DNA from: Bolinopsis microptera
Taxonomy: Eukaryota; Ctenophora; Tentaculata; Lobata; Bolinopsidae
DNA: 60,000 nt
Assembly: GCF_026151205.1 (NCBI RefSeq)
Contig: NC_087081.1
Location: 10,977,113 to 11,037,112, forward strand
Reading direction: 5' to 3'
A program made the position numbers and the translations under genes. The notes beneath the pieces are model-generated. The model was not told the DNA's origin. It saw only the letters and a program-made list of their open reading frames with translations, and ran no database searches. This document shows, piece after piece, positions 30,857-41,700 of the stretch (position 1 is the stretch's first letter; each line of letters opens with the position of its first letter).

Positions 30857-31441
30857 GCGGTGCACGATAAAAATAAACTTGCTCGGATTTTCAAAATTTT
30901 TGTACCATCGTTTTCTAGAGACTGTGAGAATTTTCACAGTACCAAATTTATCATACCTTTTTGGAATGCTCAGTGAGTTTCGCCTAGGTGCCATATTTGA
31001 TGGTGCGCGGCTTTTGGAGCAAAATTAGGTGTAAAAGTCGCGTAATTTGACGAAATTCGTTGATTTTTGTCGTATTATTTTGTCATATCTTCGGTTCCTG
31101 AACATGAATCATGTTGAAATTTTGTCAGAACCATCCAATTATACTTAACTACCGAACCTAATTTAGTTGGGAGAGATTGGCCGTGATTAAGAGGTCTCAA
31201 AATGACAAAATAGGTATAAATTCGTTGATAACTCAAATTCTGAGCATCGAAATTTCTCAAACTAAATTAGGTTCAGTAGAAAATAAGTGTTTACGTAAGC
31301 TGACCAAATTTCAACAAAATTGTTATATGGGAAGTATTATAACTTTTCGCTTGTTTCCAAAATAATGTGCTGGCCGAAATAAGAGCTAAAAAACCATTCA
31401 ATGGTCAGCGCGCGCGTCTTATTGTCGATGGCGCACTGCCT
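30857..31441. mobile_element. hAT-like short element with a paralogous empty site
   Basis: A 585-base insertion in the right palindrome arm. Ends are TAGGCGGTGC and GCACTGCCTA; GTACGTG(T) is duplicated on both sides. The left arm at 26655-26670 has the uninterrupted site. End sequence and 7-8 bp duplication fit hAT elements. No coding frame. Confidence 0.75.
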
Positions 31442-32388
31442 AGTACGTGTAATAATAAAACTATACTATAAGTATACGAATACCTAACGATTCCCTTAAA
31501 AATAAGGATAATCTATAAATCACTTTGACGTGGGACTGGGAAGCTATTCTCGCACATAACTTACGAATCCAAAATTACTAGGTCTAGAGAAGGTTCCAAA
31601 ATCAAACCAGCAATGATAAGTTTATTTTATTGAACTTTAATTAACTTTAATTTTGAATCGACACCAATTCAAATTGAACGCTCGAGAGTCTGAGAAGAGG
31701 CCCCAGCTAGGGCATAGCGTACATATATTAATATCCGTTTAACCTTAAAGTTAAATAGTCTGCCCATTTACGTTCAAGTCAACGCCCGTACGTAAACGTT
31801 TGAATGCCTCCGGGCTCCGAGCGTTCATTTTAATGTCCGTTTTTAACTTTAAATGGATACAATGAGATAAAACTATGTTGTCGGAATTAGACAGTAAATA
31901 CCTAAACAACAATGAATAAAAATAAGTCACTAGTATAGCAATAAGCAAATAATAATAAAATTATTGCTCCTTAATTCGTGAATTTTTCATAAGACGCAAA
32001 CTTGTGTTAACATAAATATAATAACATAAATATAATAACATAAATAATAATATTAATAAGGTCTCGCTGCTTGTTAACTGTGAGGCGGTTTCTTTTTTTG
32101 TTTATCACCCAGTCGTACAAGCTCCAATTCGTCTCACAGGGTGAGGCTGATGTCGATTGCGACAGCGCTTTCATTGGAAAACTCTGTAGTTCGGGTACCT
32201 CTCAACCGAAGTTGCTCCACCAAGAGACTGGACCGTCAGAATCTTGGCTAAAACTTGAGGCAGCGTCAGTAGAGAATAAGCCTCTTTTCTCTCGGTAGAA
32301 CGTGTACTGCGAAATTAAAGTATCTTCTTCTTTGTTGCGCCGTCACACCACGTGTCCATGACATCTAGAAACTCCTTCCAGACATCCT

Positions 32389-34280
32389 GATTCGTGTGTT
32401 TATCATATCCCTGATATATAAGCCGGGTGAACACAAAACCCTACTGAATGTAGGGGGGAATGGAGCTCGAGCCACCTTTTGTTGGCAAGACTAATCATAT
32501 CGCTTTTATAGTTTCAATTGCGAAAAGCAAAATTTGCTAACTTTAAGGTGAACAGATAATATTTGTAATAAATTACACCGATGAAACCAACAGGAATCTT
32601 AAGACTATTGTCTGAAAATCTAAGCAAGACTATTATTGGCTCGAGAATTGAGCATAAATAGTCGACTTCTATCCAGAAACCTAGGAGAATCAGGGGACAT
32701 CCTGTTGTCAATTTATGGGAGGTCGACTTTACTGCTTTGATCACAGACGTCCGATACAGCAGCGGAAGCGCAAGATCTGCTGATGAGCAATTCCGTCGGT
32801 CTGTACCTAATCAATGACGGCTAAACTAGGTAAATTTGCGCATGAACCTTTCAATATTATAGATTATACTTTTCCGAGCCACCGAATTGAGCCTGTATTG
32901 TTCTATGGCTGATTCCCATTGGATATCGGTTAGTAGCTGTCTGAAAACTATAAGCGTATTAATGATTAATGGCTGTTACAGTAGGCCCTCAACAGTTGAA
33001 TACCATCCCCAAGCCAACAGTGATGATTAGTCGAAGCATAATGAAACTAGCCAAGTATTTAGCGAGACACAATGATGAACTGGCCGATCAAGCACTTTTT
33101 GGGATTCCCAGCATAAAATAACAACACCTGTTTCCAAACAGTTAAAGTTAAAGATTATAAACTTACCGTTGCCTAATTCTGAGAACATGGAACGCACACG
33201 TGCCAATATGATTTTACGCGCGAATTACCTGTTACCCAGAATTAACTGAAACTGAATTCTGAAAGAGAATCTTATCGCGTCGCGCGGGGAATAATTTTGG
33301 TCACGTACATAATTTTGTGTTCCCTTTTAAATACAATTACCAGTGCAGAGAGTAGTTTCAGAAACGCAAATTCAACTTGCAAAGATTAATTTACCTGGGT
33401 AACCTCGCTCAGGCTTTTGTATTTATTAAGTTAAACACATTGATTTAACATTGAACATATTATGGCGATTAAAAATATGCCTATAGCAGATAGGGCGGAA
33501 TGACAGGTTCAGCAACGCCCAGGAATTACAAGCAGCAAATTCTGCTACTGCTAGTGCTATCAGTATCACGGAGAATCGAAGCAAATATTATAGTGGTACC
33601 GTGGCATGTCCATTCTGGGTCAGCGTTGTATATACTTATATATGTTGCATGGATAAGTCCCTGCTTGCTGTTGGCGTTGCTGCGGCGAGGCTGGCTGGAA
33701 TAATTGTCGGAGAACTCTTTGGCTTCGTACTCTCTTCACTTCTTTCTCCGCACAAAACTGTTCAATCCGTGGGAGGCCCTGTTATTCAAATAAAGTTCTG
33801 AACCCTCCATCAAGCGTTTAGTTCTAAAACTTTGGTAATGGAAATTGTAGTTTTGTAGCTTTTCTCATAACTATCGTCCTATCGAACTGATGATCAATAA
33901 ACATCACGCGGTTTGCTACAATCAAGTTAGTATAAGCTTATAAGGAGTCGTTTACATATCAGCAGAGGGGTCTTCCAAATTGCAAATGATTACGATTGAC
34001 CATATAATATTGCAATTTTGGCACAATAGTACAATACTAATAGCGATACCCGGATTTAACATTTAAACAATTTGTAATCGTATTGCCATGCAGTGTTTGT
34101 GTAACTGTAGTACTACTTGGTAATCGCTTTTCTTGTCAAAAAGTTAATATTTGTTTCCTTTGATAGTAAATTATTTTGTCCCAAATTCATATATTTTCTA
34201 ATAATACAAAATTGTTTTTAGACCAATTATACAATGTCAATAAGTCATGTGGCATGTAAGGCGCCAAAGACAAATTGCTA
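32389..34280. other. Repeat-rich, no gene
   Basis: Holds diverged copies of palindrome parts (33240-33310 resembles 30790-30850) and short pieces of the GGCGGAATGACAG repeat (33492). Two open frames near 33500-33801 overlap with no domain. No host exon recognised. Confidence 0.45.
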
Positions 34281-34289
34281 AAAGGCTCG

Positions 34290-34555
34290 GCGCAACTGCA
34301 GAAAACTGCCACTAACTGCCACAAACTGCCACTAACTGCTACAAACTGCTACTAACTGCTACAAACTGCCACTAACTGCTGCAAACTGCGCGCGCAGTGC
34401 GTGGGCGCGATTGTAGCAGTTAGTGGCAGTTAGTGGCAGTTAGTGGCAGTTTGTAGCAGTTAGTGGCAGTTTGTAACAGTTAGTGGCAGTTTGTGGCAGT
34501 TAGTGGCAGTTTGTGGCAGTTAGTGGCAGTTTGTAGCAGTTAGTGACAGTTTCTT
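34290..34555. repeat. CTGCCACTAA hairpin array, inverted copy
   Basis: Tandem CTGCCACTAA/CTGCTACAAA units, a GC-rich centre (GCGCGCAGTGCGTGGGCGCG) and inverted GGCAGTTAGT units. It is followed by TTTCTTTGCAC and GCTCCTCCTGTG, the inverse of what precedes the array at 24150. Confidence 0.9.
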
Positions 34556-34564
34556 TGCACTTTG

Positions 34565-34835
34565 CTCCTCCTGTGAGCAGGGCCATTTTTTGTTTTTAAA
34601 AAATGACCCTCCTTGCTCCTCGGCCACGTGAGTATGGTTTTTTATTTTATTTTTTAAAATGACCCTCCTCGGCCATGGCCGAGGAGGGCCATTTTTGCGT
34701 CATATTGTTTGGCCCTGCTCGGCCATGGCCGAGCAGGGCCATTTTTAAAAAATGACCCTCCTCGGCCGAATGACCCTCGGCCACGTGAGTATGGTTTTTA
34801 TTTTATTTTTAAAAATGACCCTCCTCGGCCACCAC
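34565..34835. repeat. GGCCATGGCC palindrome modules
   Basis: Repeated TGACCCTCCTCGGCC, GGCCATGGCCGAGGAGGG and GGCCACGTGAGTATGG modules, the same as the ends of the inverted repeat at 20.6-24.1 kb. Many are perfect small palindromes. Confidence 0.85.
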
Positions 34836-34865
34836 CACCGTATAAGGAAGTTAGTCTAATTTCTC

Positions 34866-34924
34866 GTTAGGGTTAGGGTTTCAGCATATGCTTTTGTTAA
34901 CGATTGGGTTAGGGTTAGGGTTGG
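34866..34924. repeat. Interstitial TTAGGG-like repeats
   Basis: GTTAGGGTTAGGGTTT, and 40 bases later GGGTTAGGGTTAGGGTTGGG. Too short for a telomere. Possibly a repair scar or chance within the repeat cluster. Confidence 0.5.
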
Positions 34925-35366
34925 GATCAGATTAAAGGGTTATGGTTTCGAATAGTCGTTCAGGATCAGCTAGAGAACGGGTTGAAAAAGTCACGTGACA
35001 GTCGAGTGTAGAGTGATTAATCATCATCTCGTTAATGTGGCTCTTAATATATAAATTATTTGACGGATGTTACTCGTCTAAATTTCTTCGAAGTAGCGCG
35101 CGCCGCTTTCTTCTCAAAAAATATACACATAATTGTCAAAATGACCTTATATAAAAACGACCCTTTAAAAAATCGATATATTCCCTATCTCAGATATTGG
35201 GAGAAACATTTAAAAATTACCCTTGGTCTTTTGGCTCCAAATTCAAATTTAAACTATTTATATCAAAAAAGTTTTTTTGTTTTTGTGGCTTTTAATTGCT
35301 TTTAATTGCTGGTTCAGCCGAAGTAATTATTTTATAATCAAGTTTATTTTTGTAGTGTATTTAGTT

Positions 35367-35770
35367 TTCACATAGCCATGTGTATACGCCTTCGGCGGCC
35401 ACGCGTTGATTGACGAGAAGCAAAGCAACGATCGACGATGCGTTTGCTCTAACCAGAGCCCTCTCGCTTGCAGTAGCGCGCGTGAAACAAGCGCGTCACG
35501 CAGTACGCGTAGGCACATGGCTATGTGAAACGATGCGTTGGAGGACTTCGCCGCTTCGACGCGCCGCGCGAACTAGCATTCTTGCTTCGCATCGTCGATT
35601 CGCAGAGCAACAATCTCGATGGGTTAACATCGACAACCAAACGATGCGAATCAAGAATGCTAGTTTGCGCGGCTAGTGTAATATGTAGGCTGGTTGCAGC
35701 AGTTTTAGAGTAGTTTTAGCAGTTGTGTAGATTGTAATTTAGTCGAAGCGGCGAAGTCCTCCAATGTCCA
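35367..35770. mobile_element. Two adjacent inverted-repeat elements
   Basis: First: TTCACATAGCCATGTGT at 35368 and ACACATGGCTATGTGAAA ending near 35530. Second: TTGGAGGACTTCGCCGCTTC at 35536 and GAAGCGGCGAAGTCCTCCAA ending near 35764, with an inner inverted pair (AACTAGCATTCTTG). Frames across them are not genes. Confidence 0.7.
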
Positions 35771-36309
35771 AGTCACGCGCTACTGCAATTCAAGCGAGAG
35801 GGCTCTGGTTAGAGCAAGATTTCTAGAGACTGTGAGAATTTTCACAGTACCAAATTTGTTATACTTTTTTTGAATGATCAATGAGTTTCGCCTAGGTGCC
35901 ATATTTAATGGTTCGCGGCTTTTGGAACAAAAGTAGGTACGTGTAAAAGTTGGTTTACGAGGTCAATCCTTCGAATCTCGCCGATCTGCAAGCATATTCA
36001 TTTAACCATTAATTACCATAATTTACAAATTGCAAATGTCTTATGTTTTGAACTTGAAACTGTTTTAGCCATATATAATTTTGTATCACGTTGTGACACC
36101 CAGGGTCGTTTCACTTTATCGTCCTGACGGTACAGGGGAGCCGCGGCGGGTCATACAACGTATGACAAATATAATTGTTGCAGACGTTGTCGAGAAAAAT
36201 CTCGAAGATCGAGTACAATGTAGACCATAGACTAATTTAGCACTTGCAGCGCGATGCGTTACTGTGCCGCGCCGCGCACTCAATTATTTTGTAGGTTTAC
36301 AACCTACCT

Positions 36310-36760
36310 TGTAGCGCGATGCACTACCAACTACTGGGTCGCGCGCGCATCAAATAATGCTTCTCGCAACCATTCTCTTCGGTAGATCGGCGAGATGCAC
36401 CACTGTGCCTCACCGAGCTGCGAAGGATTGACATCGTGAGTCAATGTTTCTCTCTGTATCGTCGTAACGATAACATAGTGAAACGACCGTGGGGGTCACA
36501 ACGTGATACAATAAAAATGTGAATAAATTAAATCCACCGTGTAGCAATTTTCGCTAAAAATGCTACACGGCGCTTGTTTGCCGCGCGTGCTTTTTTCGCA
36601 GAAATTTTTAGTTTTTGGCCTATAACTTGATTCACGATGTCAATCCCTCGCAGGTCGGTGAGGCACAGTGGTGCATCTCGCCGATCTTGCGAGAAGAATT
36701 ATTTGATGCGCGGCGCGACCCAGTTATGTAAGTTATGTAAGTAGTGTATCGCGCTACAAG
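36310..36760. mobile_element. Foldback MITE with TTGTAGCGCGATGC ends, second copy
   Basis: Ends CTTGTAGCGCGATGC and (diverged) GTATCGCGCTACAAG, with inverted inner blocks around GGCGAGATGCACCACTGTG and CACAGTGGTGCATCTCGCC. The centre contains another repeat (GTGGGGGTCACAACGTGATA) seen in other orientations at 21315, 27195 and 36090. Confidence 0.7.
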
Positions 36761-37100
36761 CCTATAACTTTCACATTTTCAATTATTATCACATAGTTAT
36801 TATGGTATCGTTATTATGGTATCGTAATCAGCTCATTGAGAAGAATCTTTTAGTACTTATATTTTAAGATTTAAAGGAATTTTTTTTCAAAAGTTTTTAA
36901 TCTGAACAAATTTTCGAAAAATTTGGTGCTTTAAATATTATAATTTTGGTACCAAAAGTTGCGTCTGATTAAGCTCATTAAGATCCTGTAAGAATTATTT
37001 CAAAATATTCAATATTTCAGGAGTTATAGGCATTTTACACTTTTGCAATGCACAGGAGACCCACATACATCTTGACGTAATCGTGCTACACGGTGAATTT
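36533..37100. mobile_element. Possible element with CACCGTGTAGCA ends
   Basis: CACCGTGTAGCA at 36535 and its inverse TGCTACACGGTG at 37083. The spacing suggests an element that overlaps or hosts the foldback copy. Boundaries uncertain. Confidence 0.4.
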
Positions 37101-38645
37101 TCATAATTCACAGTTAAAGGCAACTTTTGGTACCAAATTTATCAAAATCAGAGACAAAAAATTCTATGCCAACTCATGGCGCTTATTCATAGACTAAAAG
37201 CGAAACTGAAATTGATGAAAATTTAAAAGAATCGACTGTAGAGTGATTTAGCGCGACTGTTGAAGCTACGACTTGTAACATCACTGATTGCCAATCAATA
37301 GTGAATGTGAAGCTAGCTATAAGTATCAACTTAATAACACCAGAATGTGTGTGTGTCTGTGTGTGTGTAATTTCCGAACAGTTATACAAAAAAAACGGTA
37401 ATAGTTACGGGACTGGTTTTTTCGGTATAGTGCTGACAAAACTCTGACGAAGCCTATAAGCGAATTTTATAAAAATCGGCCGGTGGTAAGTGGTTTAATT
37501 GATTATTTTGTTCCAGAAATGTGACATAAATGGATGGGAGAGAGAACGAGGAGGATAACATGTACCGTAATTAGTTTAGCCCCACGTAATGCTATAAGCT
37601 TAGAGCTCACTCTTGCGGCCGCTTTGTTTCAACTGTAGGGAGATTTCATAATTTCATAAGACAGCGTTATGCATGATATCAATATATAATGCGGTTGTAT
37701 ACTTTTACATTGCAACTGTGACAGTTAAGTCCCGGCCGAAGGCACGGGTTACACTAGTATTATACTGGGCGGCGCTCAGCCTGTCATTCCGCCTAATCTC
37801 TATTCTATGATTATGAACATAAATATAATAGCATGGGGTCCCCAGGTAAGTGATACTCGTAAAATATTTGTTCCAAATATTATATTATTAGACCGTCGAT
37901 TGCTCTAACCAGAGCCTTCTCTGGGGGGGGGGGGGGGGGGGGCAATGATAATCCTTTATCCGGAAATAAAACGCGTTTTGTCCTTTAAAAACAAATAAGA
38001 TAATTCGCCATAACAACTATCATCCAACCTCAAATCTCGAGGATTCTTTATTCATCAATTATCAATCATCAAGATCTGTTAAGAACTTGGAATAAGTATC
38101 TCCTTCAATTTCACTTCACAACTTACTCTCAATCAATTTCACTTCTCAACAATCTGCAAGAGCAGAAAATGGAATTTCACGTTTTTAAGTTTGTTGTTTT
38201 AAAAACAACGATAGGGTTTTAGGAAATATTCACGGCTTGCTACAATGAAAAACTATTTAACATATTATTAGTCATAGTGTTAATTTACATGCTGAAGACT
38301 GCGCCCCAATTGTATAAGGAAACAGTACACGCGCAAATTTAGTCCTATCTTAGAAACATAAAAATAACTAAAAATAAATTCAGTAAAAATTTATCAAATC
38401 AATGGATTAGTCACATGAAGACTAGAAAATACCGTTGCCCAAAAATAAAAATATAGGAACCGACCAAAAATTCTATCAAATAACAAATAAATTCTTAAAA
38501 AGTCACATAACTGCGACAAGAAGTTCAACACATGAAAATCGTCAGCGATGGGTGCACTCTGCTGGATTGGAGAACAAAAACCAACTAATTGACCAATTAC
38601 ACTAATTAATCAATGAAACAATTAACTAATCAGCCAATTAGTCGA
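37101..38645. other. 3' flank of importin alpha; no gene
   Basis: Contains a poly-G tract (37923-37942), a GGCGCTCAGCCTGTCATTCC repeat copy (37770) and the repeat seen at 19781. No coding exon recognised. The polyadenylation site of importin alpha should lie to the right part. Confidence 0.45.
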
Positions 38646-38765
38646 TTAGAAGGAGATTTTGCCAGTGTTATTAGTAGGGGCGTTGAAGAGATATTGTCCG
38701 TTTGTAACTTGTGGCTGGAGCTCCTCGTTCTCTCCGTCCTCACCTTTGTAGAACGACTCTATTAT
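38646..38765 (-). CDS. KPNA: Importin alpha last exon with stop
   Basis: 120 bases including TAA at 38646-38648. [18 protein letters not shown] and the short tail ending GKISF, like the acidic, Phe-ended importin alpha C-terminus that binds CAS/CSE1L. Confidence 0.9.
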   Translation of the reverse strand: MIESFYKGEDGENEELQPQVTNGQYLFNAPTNNTGKISF

Positions 38766-41700
38766 CTGAGATAAGACATCATGTGAGCAAGTGTGATGAA
38801 CATGACAATTAGAAAATGTCTAAAGAGTCATTATTTCGGAATCAAATTAAATACCTTGATTCTTGACACAATACTATCATACACCTCACTCTCTTCCTAC
38901 TTCTTACGAGAAAAGTCACTGATTGTTCAATTATTTAATGCGAAAATTTGTGTCCCTGATGCACAGGCTAAAATTTTGGCATTTGTGAGATTAACATGTT
39001 AAATTTAACATGTTATCAATGTGTATTCAGACGGTTAAAGTTGTGTGATGAATTGGTCCAACATACCAGGGCGGATTTAGCGTAGATACTTTCGTTTTCG
39101 TGTTCCTGCAGTTTCTCTATCAGATCCAATCCTCCACATTCCTCAAGCATAATAGCTACTTTACTGCATACCTCCTCTGATATCTGGGTAGATAACGTTT
39201 TAATTACCTCATTGATCGGATGTTTTGTGATCAAATTGCAGGACGAACTAGAGGCGAGCGAGCATTAACTGTAATTCATAATTAGTTAATAGGACGGGAA
39301 ACTTAGGGCCAACTTATACGTAACGTCTATATCTAATAATTGTTGTTTTGATGATCAAATCAAAATTTACCGTATCGTACACTCAAAAATGACATAATTA
39401 ACCAATTAACTAATTATTGACCTTGTTAGCAGCAGTGAGAATGTTGTGTATACCGTCCAGGGCCACAGTTACAGTACGAGGGTCCTGTACTGTCAGCATG
39501 TTGGAGAGAGGGGGCAGAGCCTTCAGTTCAACCAGTTGTAGTGTCTGTAATATTGGGGCCATTAGACAGAGAGACAGACAGAGAGACAGAGAGACATTAG
39601 ACAGACAGACAAACAGAGAGACAAACTAGACAGAGAGACAGATAAACATGACAGACAGACAAACAGAGAGACAGAGAGACAGAGAGACAGAGAGACAGAC
39701 AGACAGACAGACAGACGTCGCCACTGAAGTCATCTTCAAGTATTGTGTGAGTCTATATTAATATGATCAGTGCCGAGAAGTTTTCATCGTTTATATTAAC
39801 TAGCAGGAACCCGTCTAACCCTAAAATGGTGTCAAGACTCAAAAGGCTAAAACAATTATTACCTATTTAATTCGCGTTTTTGACACCACTTTGGGTACCA
39901 AATTTTGGGCTCTAAAACTCCTATTTCTTGGTCAATTTTTTATTTTTTCATGCCGATTTGGAGGCCATTAAAGCATTTGACCCAGTCAAAAAAGTTTCAG
40001 TTGTATATCTTTGACGGTTTTTGCAGAAATTCGCGTTAAAGTTGATGCCGTGGTGTCAGTAAAATGGCACGGATAAATAAATATATATATATCGTCTCGC
40101 TTTATATATAGTAAGATTATGGCTTACTTATTCATCTTACCTAACACGGTGTTAACGATCTGAGCCAATTCAAGCCCTGAACTTGAAAATCTGACGTGTG
40201 GGTGAAGTTGTCGTAGTTGGGTGCAGTTGCCGTATTTGGGTGCAATTAAAATATGACCTGGGTGAAGTTGTCGTTTTGGGATTTAGGCTGATCGAGTGCC
40301 CTATTAACTGTGTGGGAACAAATTGAGTGAAGTTGTCGGTCACCCAATAGAACCTGTGTGTTTTATAGGTGAAACTGAATAAAACAAGCGTTACCGAAGA
40401 GGATTGTGGTTACTGGAAGAGTAACTTTAATTCTATATTATGTTTTAAGAAAGACGACACAGAGAATTAGAGTAGTTGAAATAATTATTATAAAAATTGA
40501 TGTTTTTATATTTGGGACAAGCAGTTAAAAGTTAAATTAAAATTAAAAGTTAAACATTTGGAAAGATAACGCCTAGAACGTGGAACTCGTTTCTCCTTAA
40601 CACGCTTTTCTCGAAGTTCACTCCATAGAAAGGCTTTCAAAATCACTTCATTATAATTTGTAGTCCAGCTCCAGTATTATTTAAGTGGTCTGTTCGGGAT
40701 ATAAAGCATACGCACAAAGGGTTACGTTGGGTCGGAAATGAGCGTGCAACTAACCCAACTAAGCAATGCGTTGTTGTCAAGCACACTGTTGATACTGTTC
40801 TGGAGGTGTGAATGAAACCATAATTTGGAGAAGCAATAATATACAAGATAATACATAAGATATTGTTGGACACGCTTTCTTTTAACGCATTAATATGCAG
40901 GACAATAAAGGGAGCGGTTCTTAATATTATCAAATCACTTGTTCAGTGTTCTCAAGGTCTTTGTGGATATGAGCCATTATATATATATTAGTAGATGGAG
41001 TTGCTATGATATTTGAACTTAAATTCGCATGTAAGATTTTAAGAGCTCTTTTGACGGATCATACTCAATATATTATAGTCTATCTTAATACATGCGTGTC
41101 TGTTGTAGCGAATGGAATGTTGTTTAGAGTTGCGGAAAGCTTGGTATGTCGTGAGTAAAGGTCAAATTTTCGTAAAACTATAGTTTACATTCCTGCTAGT
41201 ACCTAATCCATGAAGGTTTGACACTTAACAACTCCAACATGTTCTTTGCGCCCTAGGCCTAGCTAGGTTTGTAATATTTATCTATTCCGATTAATTTCAA
41301 GGAAATAGGCACTAATTTTTAGCTTTATGCATCTAAATTTACCCCCGAAAGAAGACTGGTGTTCTGTAGAATGCAGATTTGAAAGAATTAGACTTCAAAA
41401 GTTATTTTTTGCTGTAGTTGTATCGCACCCTTTTAATAATAATATTAATAATCACTTTAAAAAATATCACTAATTATCAGGTCTCAGTATTTAAATAAAT
41501 TTAGCAAGATCGACCCTTTGAAGCTTAGGTTTTTTGAGTGCTCAAAATTGTTTTTTAAAGTATTTCTGAGATTTCATGAAATTTCGATGTTATATTAGAT
41601 CAAGAATTTAAGACCAGCTGCAAACCTTTTAGCACAAAGTCCATCCAGTTTAATATCTATTTAAGAGATGTAAGTTAGGATAGTATTAATTGAGAGACTA

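Larger units (their letters stand above)
25721..32388. repeat. Large imperfect palindrome, about 6.7 kb
   Basis: The left arm (25721-27425) is repeated in opposite orientation in the right arm (28790-28945 and 30310-32388), including the end phrase GGAAGGAGTTTCTAGATGTC. The right arm is longer because it contains a MULE (28.95-30.31 kb) and an hAT-like insertion (30857-31441). The spacer is 27426-28789. Open frames at 25807-26034 and 32071-32298 are the same sequence in the two arms; conservation is equal outside them, so coding is not supported. Confidence 0.88.

Noticed and set aside
35410-35713. Arg/Ala-rich overlapping frames
   Set aside because: They lie across inverted-repeat elements and follow their GC-rich composition.
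40643-40933. 96-codon minus-strand frame
   Set aside because: No domain, no splice context, lies in the importin alpha intron among repeats.
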